Shown: positions 54,154-62,825, numbered from the stretch's first letter. The stretch is 64,000 nucleotides of DNA from Rhodospirillaceae bacterium SYSU D60007 (GCA_003574685.1 QOCQ01000003.1:62001-126000); one strand, 5' to 3'. Notes: a model not told the origin generated them from the letters alone. Numbers and translations: made by a program.

Positions 54154-55284
54154 TCAGAAATAGTGCGGGACGAAGCGGCTGAGATTGTGCGTGATGGGGG
54201 AGGGGTCTTCACGCACGCCGATGCCGGCGGGCTGTCCGGCCACAACCCATGAGCCGATGACGGCGTGCTGGCCGTCGTGGACGGGCAGCTTCGCGTAGCT
54301 CTGGTAGACATAGCCTTCCTCGCCGTACGTGCCCTCGGTCTTCTGCCCAAGGCCCGGTCCGATCAGGCTGACGTTGCTGCCTTCGCGGCTGTAGAGCGGC
54401 TTGCGCACGTATTGCAGCCCGAGCTGCGCACCGGTCTCCTCGAAGTAGGCTGGCAGCAGGTTCGGATGATCGGGGAAGAGCTGCCACAGGATCGGCAGGA
54501 TTCCCTTGTTGGACAAGATCATCTTCCACGGCGGCTCGAGGAAGCCGGTCTTATCCGTAAGAATGTGCTGGCCGAACGCCTCGCGCACCATCCATTCCCA
54601 GGGATAGAGCTTGTGCAGGAAGCGGATAGGCTGCTCCTCGAGGTCGGTAAAGGTCTTGCCGTTCCAGCCGATATCGTCGACGCGCAGGGTCTTGGTCGTG
54701 ATGCCGGCCTGCACGCAGGTGTCGCGCAGGTACTCCGACGTCGCGTAGTCCTCGGGATCTTGCTCCGAACGGGCGAAGTGCAGCATGCTTCCCGGCGGCA
54801 TGCGCCGGCCAAGCGCCTGCCACGCCTCGATCAGCTTCTCGTGCGCGCTGTTGAACTGGTCGGCGCCGATGATGACGTCCTTCATCCAGAACCACTGCGC
54901 TACCGCCATTTCAAGAAGCGCCGTCGGTGTGTCGGCGTTGTACTCAAGCAGCTTGGGCGGGTTCCAGCCGTCATAGGCAAGGTCGAAACGGCCGACCATG
55001 GTGGGATCGCCACGCCTCCAGCTTGCGCTTACGTAGTCGGCGAAGGGTTGCGGTATGGCCAGTCGGTCCCAGAGCTGGTTGGCAACCACGTGCTCGACCG
55101 CCTTCAGGCAGAGCTGGTGCAGCTCCTCGGTGGCAGCCTCCAGCGCGTCGATCTCCCTGACGCGGAAGCGATAGCGGGCATCCTCTGTCCAGTAGGGCTG
55201 GCCGTCGAGGTGGTGGTAGGTGAGGCCGACCGACTCCAGCTTTTGCTGCCAGTCGCGGCGTGGCGGCGAGGATTCGCGCTGCAT
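54154..55284 (-). CDS. Glutathionylspermidine synthase-like ATP-grasp protein
   Basis: A 376-aa ATP-grasp enzyme of the family that includes YgiC/YjfC. YWTEDARYRFRVREIDALEA and LLEYNADTPTALLEMAVAQW are substrate-domain motifs; EPPWKMILSNKGILPILWQL and KPLYSREGSNVSLIGP belong to the ATP-grasp core. It lacks the amidase half of E. coli Gsp. It is the third gene of a DUF350 / small protein / ATP-grasp operon, the same set as E. coli yjfL-yjfM-yjfC. The product of such orphan ligases is not established. Confidence 0.88.
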   Translation of the reverse strand: MQRESSPPRRDWQQKLESVGLTYHHLDGQPYWTEDARYRFRVREIDALEAATEELHQLCLKAVEHVVANQLWDRLAIPQPFADYVSASWRRGDPTMVGRFDLAYDGWNPPKLLEYNADTPTALLEMAVAQWFWMKDVIIGADQFNSAHEKLIEAWQALGRRMPPGSMLHFARSEQDPEDYATSEYLRDTCVQAGITTKTLRVDDIGWNGKTFTDLEEQPIRFLHKLYPWEWMVREAFGQHILTDKTGFLEPPWKMILSNKGILPILWQLFPDHPNLLPAYFEETGAQLGLQYVRKPLYSREGSNVSLIGPGLGQKTEGTYGEEGYVYQSYAKLPVHDGQHAVIGSWVVAGQPAGIGVREDPSPITHNLSRFVPHYF

Positions 55285-55302
55285 GGCGCTGTGGTGATTG
55301 CG

Positions 55303-55737
55303 CTAGCCGCCCGAGGAGCGATAGCTGCCGGTGCTGCCGAAGCCGCCGCGGCTGCTGGTCGAACCGGGCGACGTCGTGGTTGGCGAACCGGAAGAGGAGC
55401 GGCCAACCACAGTGGACGGGCGCGAGGTTGTCGTGGGTGTGCTCGTCGTGCCGCCGCGGCCGCCCCACCACCACGGGCCCCAGAAGCCGGTGCGGGGATG
55501 TGTGCCGGAGCCGCTGGTAGTGCAGCGGTCCGGATGCCAGAGGCCGGTTGTGGTGTCCTGGCGACAGGTCGAAGAGCCGGTGTGCTTCAGCCTGCAGGCT
55601 TCGACCGTGGGATAGCTGTAGGCGGCACAGCGCGGTGGACCACTGGTGCCGGTGCCTGTCAGCGCCGCCGCGCCGACACCAAGGGCGCCGACCCCCAACA
55701 CCGAAAGGGCAATGCGCGAACTGGCCCGGCCGATCAT
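55303..55737 (-). CDS. Small exported Cys/Ser/Thr-rich protein (DUF1190/YgiB-like position)
   Basis: A 144-aa protein with an N-terminal hydrophobic leader (RIALSVLGVGALGVGAAALT). A short Cys-containing part follows (CAAYSYPTVEACRLKHTGSS, then CRQDTTTGLWHPDRC), and then a Gly/Ser/Thr-rich tail. YgiB/YjfM proteins have a similar C-x-A-x(n)-C segment and low-complexity tail, and they accompany the YgiC-type synthase. Gaps of 11 and 18 nt to the neighbours indicate one operon. Confidence 0.7.
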   Translation of the reverse strand: MIGRASSRIALSVLGVGALGVGAAALTGTGTSGPPRCAAYSYPTVEACRLKHTGSSTCRQDTTTGLWHPDRCTTSGSGTHPRTGFWGPWWWGGRGGTTSTPTTTSRPSTVVGRSSSGSPTTTSPGSTSSRGGFGSTGSYRSSGG

Positions 55738-55748
55738 CTCTTGTGGTC

Positions 55749-56162
55749 TCAGTAAGTAAGGCAGGCGGCGTTCAGGATGCCGGCGCCCAAGGCCAGCCCG
55801 CCGCCCAGCGCGCCGGCCGCCACATTGCCCTCCTGTGCGATCAGCCGTACCAGCCCCGGGACGATGAACCGGCAGGCGAAGTGAACCAGGATCTGCACGA
55901 TCAGCGCCACGATCGCCCAGATCACCACGTCAAGCAGGCTGATGCTGTGGGCCACCGTGCTGGCGAGCGGGGCGCAGAAACCGAGAAAGGCGCCGACCAT
56001 GTTCAGCGCCGCGGCCATGTTGCCCTTCTGCACGAGCTCGAGCTCGTTGTAGGGCGTCACGCGCATGTAGGCGAAGAGGAACGACCCCGCCAATGCCAGC
56101 GCCACAAGCAGATAGGCGAGAAACTTCACGATGCTGGCGCTGAAATGCGCGAACTCCTCCAT
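55749..56162 (-). CDS. DUF350 membrane protein (YjfL-like)
   Basis: A 137-aa inner-membrane protein with four hydrophobic segments in two repeats (IVKFLAYLLVALALAGSFLF; AAALNMVGAFLGFCAPLAST; VVIWAIVALIVQILVHFACR; VAAGALGGGLALGAGILNAA), which is the DUF350 arrangement. The start at 56162 follows GGGGAGATCC. It is the first gene of the ATP-grasp operon. Biochemical role unknown. Confidence 0.85.
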   Translation of the reverse strand: MEEFAHFSASIVKFLAYLLVALALAGSFLFAYMRVTPYNELELVQKGNMAAALNMVGAFLGFCAPLASTVAHSISLLDVVIWAIVALIVQILVHFACRFIVPGLVRLIAQEGNVAAGALGGGLALGAGILNAACLTY

Positions 56163-56360
56163 GGATCTCCCCTGTCGGCCCATCGATGTTGGGGCCCTTT
56201 TTGTTGCCGGCATTGTGCCAGTGACCGCTCACAAAGTCCATTTCGCTGTATACCCGGCCAGCGTCCCCATCATGCCCCGCTGCGCCCCGGAACAGACAGT
56301 TACGCTTGAATTACCATAAGAATCACTCTATACGTACCTGGTATGAACGCAAGGCGTCGC

Positions 56361-56641
56361 AGACAGTCGTTGTTTTTGTCTCCCGGTGTCTCCCGCCGGC
56401 ACCGCCCGGTGGGGAGAGCAGTGGGGAGACAGCCGTTCCATCTGTCTCAAAGTGTCTCCCGGCCGCATCTGCCGCCCGGCGGACGACGGAGACGACCGTT
56501 CTACCTGTCTCAAGGTGTCTCTCCATCGGTGCCTGGCGACCTCGCGGACGGCGGACGTCGGAGACAGTCGTTCTATCTGTCTCAAAGTGTCTCCGGGCGG
56601 CGACGAGACAGCCCTCTATCTGTCTCAAGGTGTCTCCCGGC
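56361..56641. repeat. Array of GTCTC-rich hairpin repeats
   Basis: About five imperfect copies of a ~36-bp unit of the form GGAGACA-n(9-10)-CTGTCTCAA-n(2)-TGTCTCC, at 56361, 56425, 56488, 56560 and 56602, separated by 9-36 bp of unrelated GC-rich sequence. Each can form AGACAG/CTGTCT or GGAGACA/TGTCTCC hairpins. With its flanks it fills the 523-bp gap between the DUF350 gene and the crotonase; no gene is credible inside. Confidence 0.75.
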
Positions 56642-56685
56642 CGGCACCCGCCGGCCGTCCCGACCCTTCAGTGCGGCGCGGCTTC

Positions 56686-57498
56686 TTACAAAGGCGAGTG
56701 CGGCGGGAACTCCGGCCGGCGCTTCTGCAGATGCGAGGCGAGGCCTTCCTTGACCTCCGGGCCGAGGAAACCCAGCATTTCCAGCGCCAAAGAGGTGTCG
56801 AAGTTTGGTCCCATCATGCGCAGCCAGTTGTTGAGCGCGTATTTGGTGAACCGGATGGCGGTCTGGGCACCTTCGGCCAGCTTGGTCGCCACTTCGACGG
56901 CCTTGGCTTCCAGCTCCTCGTCCTCGACACACAGGCTCACGAGGCCGATCCGCTCGGCTTCCTCGCCGTTCACCGCCTCGCACAGGAGCAGGTAGTATTT
57001 GGCCTTGGCCATGCCGCACAGCAGCGGCCAGACGATGATGGCGTGGTCGCCGGCCGCCACGCCCAGCCGCGTGTGGCCATCGATGATGCGCGCCTTCTTC
57101 GAGGCGATCGAGACGTCGGCGAGGATGCCGGCGACAAGGCCGGCGCCGACCGCCGGGCCGCGGATGGCGCTGACGATCGGCTTGGAGCAGTTGATGACGT
57201 TGTAAACAATATCGCGCGCCTCCTTCCAGACCTTCATGAGCTGGTTGAAGTCGCTCATGTTCTTTTCAATGAGGTCGAAATCGCCGCCGGCCGAGAACGC
57301 CTTGCCGCCCGCGCCCTGAAGGATGACGGCATTGATCGTCTGATCCGAGTCGATATCGCGCCACACCTCCACCAGCTCGGTGTGCATGATTTCGTCAGTA
57401 GCGTTCAGCCGCTCGGGCCGGTTCATGGTGACGCGCAGCACCCGCGGATGCGGCCGGTCGAATGCGAGACGCTGGTAGCGCTTCTGCCAGTCGGACAT
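56686..57498 (-). CDS. Enoyl-CoA hydratase/isomerase (crotonase) family protein
   Basis: A 270-aa crotonase: [37 protein letters not shown] and [20 protein letters not shown] are family segments. The usual catalytic Glu positions are replaced (GAGLVAG instead of [15 protein letters not shown] instead of PEI), so standard hydration is unlikely and another crotonase reaction may apply. It lies downstream of trpE on the same strand but beyond repeat B2. Start at 57498. Confidence 0.88.
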   Translation of the reverse strand: MSDWQKRYQRLAFDRPHPRVLRVTMNRPERLNATDEIMHTELVEVWRDIDSDQTINAVILQGAGGKAFSAGGDFDLIEKNMSDFNQLMKVWKEARDIVYNVINCSKPIVSAIRGPAVGAGLVAGILADVSIASKKARIIDGHTRLGVAAGDHAIIVWPLLCGMAKAKYYLLLCEAVNGEEAERIGLVSLCVEDEELEAKAVEVATKLAEGAQTAIRFTKYALNNWLRMMGPNFDTSLALEMLGFLGPEVKEGLASHLQKRRPEFPPHSPL

Positions 57499-57560
57499 GT
57501 CAGGCTCCCTATGCTTCGGCCCCGAAGCGTAGCAGGACTGTCCGGGCTATTTCACCAAAA

Positions 57561-57680
57561 CCTTCCCCCGGAGGGGGAAGGTGGCGCGCCAGCGCCGGAA
57601 GGGGGATGCCTCAACAAGCGCGGTGCCTGTTGCGAGATCCCCCTTCCGCCCTGCGGGCACCTTCCCCCTCCGGGGGAAGG
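57561..57680. repeat. Dispersed inverted repeat, family B, copy 2
   Basis: Same arms as the copy at 51482 (CCTTCCCCCGGAGGGGGAAG, inner CGGAAGGGGGAT), with a different ~30-bp centre. Lies between trpE and the crotonase gene. Confidence 0.88.
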
Positions 57681-57693
57681 ATGTCTGTTTGAA

Positions 57694-59202
57694 TCACTGG
57701 CCGCTGGCGAAACGGATGGCCTCCTCGGCGGCGCGGACCAGCGCGCGTGCCTTCTGCAGGCTTTCCTGGTATTCGGCCTCGAGATCCGAATCGGCAACGA
57801 CGCCCACGCCGGCCTGCACGTACATGGTGCCGTCCTTGACCAGCGCCGTGCGCAGCAGGATGCAGGTATCCATCGAGCCGTTGGCCGCGAAGTAGCCGCC
57901 GGCACCGGCATAGATGCCGCGCCGCACCGGCTCCAGCTCGTCGATGATCTCCATGGCCCGCACCTTGGGGGCGCCCGACAAGGTGCCGGCGGGGAAGCCG
58001 GCGATCAGTGCATCCAGCGCGGTGAGACCGTCCTCGATCGTGCCTTCGACATGCGAGCTGATGTGCTGGACGTGGCTGTACTTCTCGATCACGAACTGCT
58101 CGCGCACCTTGACCGACCCGAGCTTCGCGACGCGGCCGACATCGTTGCGGGCGAGGTCGAGCAGCATCAGGTGCTCGGCGCGCTCCTTGGGATCGGAGAT
58201 CAGCTCCCTGGCCAGCGCCTCGTCCTCGTCGGGCGTGGCGCCGCGCGGCTTGGTGCCGGCCAGCGGCCGCACCGTGACCGTATTGTCGCGCAGCCGTACC
58301 AGGATTTCCGGCGAGGAGCCCACGATCGAGAAATCGCCGAAATCGAAATAGATCAGGAACGGCGAGGGGTTGATGCGGCGCAACGCGCGGTAGAGCGCGA
58401 TCGGCGGCAGGCGGAAGGGCACGGCAAAGCGCTGCGAGGGCACGATCTGGAACGCATCGCCCGCATGGATGTACTCCTTGCAGCGCGCCACCATGTCCTG
58501 GAATTGCTGCTTGGTCATGTTCGCGACCGGCTCGGGCGCGGCATGCGTCGCGGCAGTCGCTTCGCGGCGGAAGGGCAGGGAGCGATCGAGGTCGGCCACG
58601 ACGTCGCCCAGACGCTCGCGGGCAAGGGCGTAGGCCGCATCGGCCGTCATGCCCGGCGTCGGCCAGACCGGCGTTACCAGCGATACCATGTCGGCCAGCC
58701 GGTCGAAGATGCAGACGATCGTGGGGCGCAGCATCACGGCATCCGGCAGGTCAAGCGGATCCGGATTCTTGTCGGGAATACGCGGCTCCATCTGCCGCAC
58801 CATGTCGTAGCCCAGGAAGCCGAACAGCCCCGAGGCCATCGGCGGCAGCTCGGTCGGGATCTCCATATGGCACTCGGCGATCAGGGCGCGCAGCGTCTCC
58901 AGCGGCTTGCCCTCAAGCGGCTGGAAGGCCTTGGGATCGACCCGCGCGGCGCGGTTGATCTCGGCCTTGCCCCGCACACACCTCCAGACCAGGTCAGGCT
59001 TGAAGCCCAGGATCGAGTATCGGCCGCGTACCGCACCGCCCTCGACGGATTCGAGAAGGAAGGCGTTGGGCCGTCCATCGGCCAGCTTCAGCATCGCCGA
59101 CACCGGCGTTTCCAGATCGGCGACCAGGCGCGTCCAGACAAGCTGCGGTTTGCCCGCGCGATAGGCGTCGGCAAAGGGCTCGAAGGCAGGAAAGACAGTC
59201 AT
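57694..59202 (-). CDS. trpE: Anthranilate synthase component I
   Basis: A 502-aa enzyme turning chorismate into anthranilate with the TrpG amidotransferase. The Trp-feedback region LLESVEGGAVRGRYSILGFK is present near the N-terminus; the chorismate-binding core includes FQIVPSQRFAVPF, SSPEILVRL, RPLAGTKPRG, DLARNDVGRVAKLG and GTLSGAPKVRAMEIIDELE. trpG is not adjacent: downstream there is only repeat B2 and a crotonase, which is a break from the common trpE-G-D order. Translation is preceded by a Trp leader peptide. Confidence 0.96.
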   Translation of the reverse strand: MTVFPAFEPFADAYRAGKPQLVWTRLVADLETPVSAMLKLADGRPNAFLLESVEGGAVRGRYSILGFKPDLVWRCVRGKAEINRAARVDPKAFQPLEGKPLETLRALIAECHMEIPTELPPMASGLFGFLGYDMVRQMEPRIPDKNPDPLDLPDAVMLRPTIVCIFDRLADMVSLVTPVWPTPGMTADAAYALARERLGDVVADLDRSLPFRREATAATHAAPEPVANMTKQQFQDMVARCKEYIHAGDAFQIVPSQRFAVPFRLPPIALYRALRRINPSPFLIYFDFGDFSIVGSSPEILVRLRDNTVTVRPLAGTKPRGATPDEDEALARELISDPKERAEHLMLLDLARNDVGRVAKLGSVKVREQFVIEKYSHVQHISSHVEGTIEDGLTALDALIAGFPAGTLSGAPKVRAMEIIDELEPVRRGIYAGAGGYFAANGSMDTCILLRTALVKDGTMYVQAGVGVVADSDLEAEYQESLQKARALVRAAEEAIRFASGQ

Positions 59203-59284
59203 GTTGAGAGCTCATCGATGGCCGGGAAGGTGTCCCGCGTTTCATCCGGCGCACATCTGGAGTGCGCGCTGCTGCTGATGCGGA
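59203..59284 (-). promoter_or_regulatory. trpE leader, putative attenuator structures
   Basis: Between the leader-peptide stop and trpE. GCTGGTGAT (just over the last Trp codon) can pair with ATCAGCAGC; GCGCAC-n7-GTGCGC forms a second hairpin; and CTCATCGATGGC over the Trp codons pairs perfectly with GCCATCGATGAG, which ends 8 nt before the trpE ATG and overlaps its ribosome site. Ribosome stalling at Trp codons would change which pairs form. Confidence 0.6.
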
Positions 59285-59332
59285 TCACCAGCGCCATCGA
59301 TGAGGGAGCAGGGGAGAGACGTGAGGCCGCAT
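59285..59332 (-). CDS. trpL: Trp leader peptide (15 aa, two Trp codons)
   Basis: An open frame reading MRPHVSPLLPHRWRW then TGA, with Trp at codons 13 and 15 right before the stop. This is the classic layout of trp attenuator leader peptides. It begins 5 nt after the ppiD stop, so it may be translated by ribosomes leaving ppiD as well as from its own weak site. Too short to find by ordinary gene calling. The surrounding RNA can form mutually exclusive hairpins up to the trpE start. Recognised by pattern only. Confidence 0.7.
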   Translation of the reverse strand: MRPHVSPLLPHRWRW

Positions 59333-59337
59333 GGTCG

Positions 59338-61269
59338 TCACTGTTGCTCGACGCGGAAGAGGCTGGCAAAGGCCTCGGGGTCTCGCCGAACGCCGTAGCG
59401 CCGCTCCAGCGTGGCCATCATCTGCGTCGCCAGATCGTTCGCGGCAATGGCATCGAGCTCGCGGCCGACCTTCTCCGCCTCTTCCGGCGCTGCTGCAGGA
59501 TCGGCCGGAATGACCTCCCGCAGGCGCACGACAGCAGCACCATTGTCGGTTCTGACCGCGGCCGCCTTGCCGGGCTTCAGTTCAAACAGCTTGGCCACCA
59601 GCGCGCCCTGAAGCCCGGCCTGCGGATCGGACTGCACGCGGGTGATCGCACGCGACGTCTTCACTTCGGCCCTTACCGTGCGTGCCTGCGCCGCCAGTTC
59701 GGCCACAGCGTTAACTCTGTCAGCGATCTCCTTGGCCCGCGCCTCAGCTATCTTGTGGCGCTCCGCTTCCGTCCAGGCGGCCGCGACACGCTCCCTGGCC
59801 TCTTCGAAGGTCGGCGTGCGCGCCAGCGTGACCTTGTCGGCCCGCACGACATAGAGGTGGCCGGCCCGCGTCTCGCCCACGAAGCTCGTCTCGCCCTCCT
59901 TCAGCCGGAAAGCGGCTGCCAGCATGTCCGACGCCCAGGGGCCCTCCACCTTCGTCTCGCCGGCGGCATTGCGGCCTGCCGAGTCGACCTCTTCCACCTT
60001 GCGCAGGGTGAGATTGAGCTGCTCCGCCGCCGCGTCGAGATCGTCGGTGCGCGCCAGCAGCTTCTCGAGGTCGGTAATGCGCCGGGCAAGGAGATCGGGT
60101 GCCGCCTGCTCGCGATACTCCCGCTCCAGCCGGTCCCTGACCGCCTCGAATGTCGCGGTCTCGCCGGCCTCAATCTTGTTGACACGGATCACGTGCCAGC
60201 CAAGGCCGCTCTTCGCCGGCGGTACCAGCCCCGGCTCCTTCAGCTCGAAGGCGGCCGCCGCGACATCGCCCGGCAACTCGCGCCTGGTCATCAGGCCCAG
60301 CTTGATGATGTCCTTGCCGGCCACTTCCTTGCTGGCCTCCTCAAGCGACTTGCCGTCGGCGACCAGCTCGGCGATCTTCTTCGCCTGCGCCTCATCGTTG
60401 ACGAGAACCTGATCGAGGTCGCGCTTTTCGGGCCGGTCGAACTCCGCCTTCCGGTCGTTGAACATGGCCCTGAGCTGCTCCTCGCTCACCTCCACATCCG
60501 TAGCCACGTCTTGGGGCGTCAGGGCGACGAACGACAGCGAGCGGCGCTCCGGCAGATCGAACTTTCGCTTGTTGGCCTCATAGTACGCCTTGAGCTGCTC
60601 GTCGGTCGGCTTCGGCACGTCCGTCATCTTCGACGCCTCGACCAGCACGATCTCGGCAATCCGCTGTTCCCGTCGGTAGCGGTAGAGCGTATCGCGCACG
60701 ACCTTCGGCATGGTGACGCCGCCGGTCACCCCCAGAAGCTGCGTCAGCGCAATCTCGCGGCGCAGGTCGGCAACGTATTGGGCCTCGCTGATACGCAGGT
60801 TTTGCAGCACGCTCTGGTACTGGATCGCGCTGAATTTGCCGTCCGGACCATGGAAGGCGGGCGTTGCGGCAATGGCCTGCCGGATCTGTCCGTCGGAAAC
60901 CACCAGGCCCAGATCGGCAATAGCCCGGTCCAGCAGCAGGCGCTGCTCCAGGGTGCGCAGCGCGCGGGTCGGCAGTCCCAGCATGATGGCCTGATCGCTC
61001 GTCAGCCGCGCGCCGGATCCCATGCGGCTGTTGAGCTGCTCCAGCTCGCGGTTGAACTGTTCGCGCAGTTCACGCCCCTTGATTGCCGTGCCGCCCAGCG
61101 TGAACGGCCCAATTTGCCAGCCGCCGACGCGCGACACGACGGGGTCAGCGCCAGCCAGGCGCAGCGCACCGCCCACGCCGGCGATATCGCCCAGCACGAA
61201 GGCGATCAGGATCACGCCGAGCAGCAGGGCGAGGATGATCGAGCCGGCAATCTTTCGGAACTTGTTCAT
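59338..61269 (-). CDS. ppiD: PpiD-like periplasmic peptidyl-prolyl isomerase
   Basis: A 643-aa inner-membrane-anchored chaperone. Residues ~8-30 are a signal anchor (IAGSIILALLLGVILIAFVL). A SurA-N-like chaperone region follows, then a parvulin-type domain around residues 250-360 (RDLDQVLVNDEAQAKKIAEL, LGLMTRRELPGDVAAAAFEL, SGLGWHVIRVNKIEAG), and a helical C-terminal region. Start ATG 61269; the frame upstream is Arg-rich and lacks an anchor. It is the usual upstream neighbour of trpE in Alphaproteobacteria and is divergent from tpiA. Confidence 0.92.
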   Translation of the reverse strand: MNKFRKIAGSIILALLLGVILIAFVLGDIAGVGGALRLAGADPVVSRVGGWQIGPFTLGGTAIKGRELREQFNRELEQLNSRMGSGARLTSDQAIMLGLPTRALRTLEQRLLLDRAIADLGLVVSDGQIRQAIAATPAFHGPDGKFSAIQYQSVLQNLRISEAQYVADLRREIALTQLLGVTGGVTMPKVVRDTLYRYRREQRIAEIVLVEASKMTDVPKPTDEQLKAYYEANKRKFDLPERRSLSFVALTPQDVATDVEVSEEQLRAMFNDRKAEFDRPEKRDLDQVLVNDEAQAKKIAELVADGKSLEEASKEVAGKDIIKLGLMTRRELPGDVAAAAFELKEPGLVPPAKSGLGWHVIRVNKIEAGETATFEAVRDRLEREYREQAAPDLLARRITDLEKLLARTDDLDAAAEQLNLTLRKVEEVDSAGRNAAGETKVEGPWASDMLAAAFRLKEGETSFVGETRAGHLYVVRADKVTLARTPTFEEARERVAAAWTEAERHKIAEARAKEIADRVNAVAELAAQARTVRAEVKTSRAITRVQSDPQAGLQGALVAKLFELKPGKAAAVRTDNGAAVVRLREVIPADPAAAPEEAEKVGRELDAIAANDLATQMMATLERRYGVRRDPEAFASLFRVEQQ

Positions 61270-61477
61270 GTCTCTCCGGATGCGCAGGGCCGCCGCCCCG
61301 CGCCGGCGGCCATAGCTACCACCCGTGCGCGGCTGCGAGCAACGCCGAATCACTGCGACATTTCAAGGCCTTCGGATGCAACCCCGGGTTCGTGTCAAAA
61401 GGTTGGCTGCAGTTGGAGTGCGGCTGATCCGCGTGATAGACCAGAGGCCATCCAAGACCGACCGGAAGGGGAACGCG

Positions 61478-62227
61478 ATGGCCCGCCGCATGCTGATTGC
61501 CGGCAACTGGAAGATGAACGGCCTCGCGGCCGACGGTGTGGCACTGGCGCGGGACGTGGCCGGCGGGGCGGCCGGCCTTGACGGGGTTGATCTCCTGGTC
61601 TGTCCGCCAGCGACGCTGATTGCGCATGTTGCGGCGGCCCTGGAAGAGGTGGACGTCGCCGTAGGCGGCCAGGACTGCCACGCGGAAGCGAATGGCGCCC
61701 ATACCGGTGACATCAGCGCCGAGATGCTGGCTGACGCCGGCGCGCGGTATGTCATCGTGGGCCATTCCGAACGCCGCGCCGATCATGGCGAGACCGACGC
61801 CATGGTACGGGCCAAAGCCCAGGCCACCCATCGGGCCGGCCTCACTGCGATCGTCTGCATCGGCGAGACGCTGGCCGAGCGAGAGGCGGGCCGCACACTG
61901 GCGGTTCTGGAGTCGCAGCTTCGTGGCAGCGTTCCGCAAGGTGCCTCCGCGGGCACGCTGGTGATCGCCTATGAGCCGGTGTGGGCGATCGGGACCGGGA
62001 AGACTCCCACCGTGCCGGAAGTCGAAGCCGCGCACGCGCACATCCGCACTGTGCTCGGCGGGCTGATGACCGGTGCAGACAACGTGCGCATCCTCTATGG
62101 CGGTTCGATGAAACCGGCCAACGCCGCGGAGCTGCTGGCGATCGCGGATGTCGATGGTGGTCTCATCGGCGGCGCGAGTCTCAAAGCGGCAGATTTTCTG
62201 GCCATCGCGAAAAGCGCGACGTCGTGA
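61478..62227 (+). CDS. tpiA: Triosephosphate isomerase
   Basis: A 249-aa glycolytic enzyme. Catalytic residues are in NWKMNG (Lys), VGHSERR (His) and [13 protein letters not shown] (Glu); the phosphate loop is [11 protein letters not shown]. The ATG at 61478 follows GGAAGGGGAACGCG; the frame is open to 61325 but that part is not conserved. tpiA-secG-pyrG is a standard alphaproteobacterial order. Confidence 0.96.
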   Translation: MARRMLIAGNWKMNGLAADGVALARDVAGGAAGLDGVDLLVCPPATLIAHVAAALEEVDVAVGGQDCHAEANGAHTGDISAEMLADAGARYVIVGHSERRADHGETDAMVRAKAQATHRAGLTAIVCIGETLAEREAGRTLAVLESQLRGSVPQGASAGTLVIAYEPVWAIGTGKTPTVPEVEAAHAHIRTVLGGLMTGADNVRILYGGSMKPANAAELLAIADVDGGLIGGASLKAADFLAIAKSATS

Positions 62228-62432
62228 GTCACTCAAAAATCACGCCATCAGCTCACGCTCTGTTGCACATCTGCAACAGTTCTTGATCGCAGAGACAGAG
62301 TCGAACCAAGTCGAACCAAAATATCGGCGAAATACCACGATGATGCTGGCATCGCGCCATCAAAGAGCCTAGAACGCGCGCAAACATGAACCGTAAGCCG
62401 AGTGGTTTTCGGCGTGGTTCGAGGACCGTGTC

Positions 62433-62771
62433 ATGTTGGCCATCCAGAATGTCGTGCTGGCGATCCACGTGCTGATTGCCGTCAGCCTGGTGATCGTCGT
62501 GCTGCTGCAGCGGAGCGAAGGCGGCGGACTGGGCATGGGCCGTACCGACTCCTTCATGAGTACGCGCGGCCAGGCCAACCTGCTGACCCGCACCACGGCG
62601 ATCCTGGCCGGGACCTTTTTTGCCACAAGCATCGTGCTTGCGATCCTTGCCGGCACGCACGGCAAGCCGGCCTCGATCATGGACCAGCGCAAGCCGCCGG
62701 CCGGCCAGAGCACACCTGCCCCGGCGCCGAGCACGCCCGCACCCACCACGCCGGCGCCGCCCACGCGCTGA
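62433..62771 (+). CDS. secG: Preprotein translocase subunit SecG
   Basis: A 112-aa membrane protein of the SecYEG channel. Two membrane segments (VVLAIHVLIAVSLVIVVLLQ and TTAILAGTFFATSIVLAILA) flank the conserved cytosolic loop RSEGGGLGMGRTDSFMSTRG. The tail is an Ala/Pro/Thr repeat (PAPAPSTPAPTTPAPP), typical of alphaproteobacterial SecG. It has a good terminator after it. Confidence 0.95.
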   Translation: MLAIQNVVLAIHVLIAVSLVIVVLLQRSEGGGLGMGRTDSFMSTRGQANLLTRTTAILAGTFFATSIVLAILAGTHGKPASIMDQRKPPAGQSTPAPAPSTPAPTTPAPPTR

Positions 62772-62788
62772 GCAAATCTTTCCTGCAG

Positions 62789-62825
62789 AAGGGCGAACGC
62801 AGCGCTGCGTTCGCCCTTGTGTTTT
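62789..62825 (+). terminator. Terminator after secG
   Basis: AAGGGCGAACGCAGC followed directly by its perfect reverse complement (15-bp palindrome, small loop formed by the centre), then GTGTTTT. Lies 18 nt after the secG stop. Confidence 0.85.

Noticed and set aside
56361-56641. CRISPR array
   Set aside because: Units differ from each other at many positions, spacers vary from 9 to 36 bp, and no cas gene is in the window.
56386-61581. A 1731-codon plus-strand open frame
   Set aside because: It runs antisense through the crotonase, trpE, trpL and ppiD genes, all of which have clear family motifs. GC-rich codon bias creates such long shadow frames.
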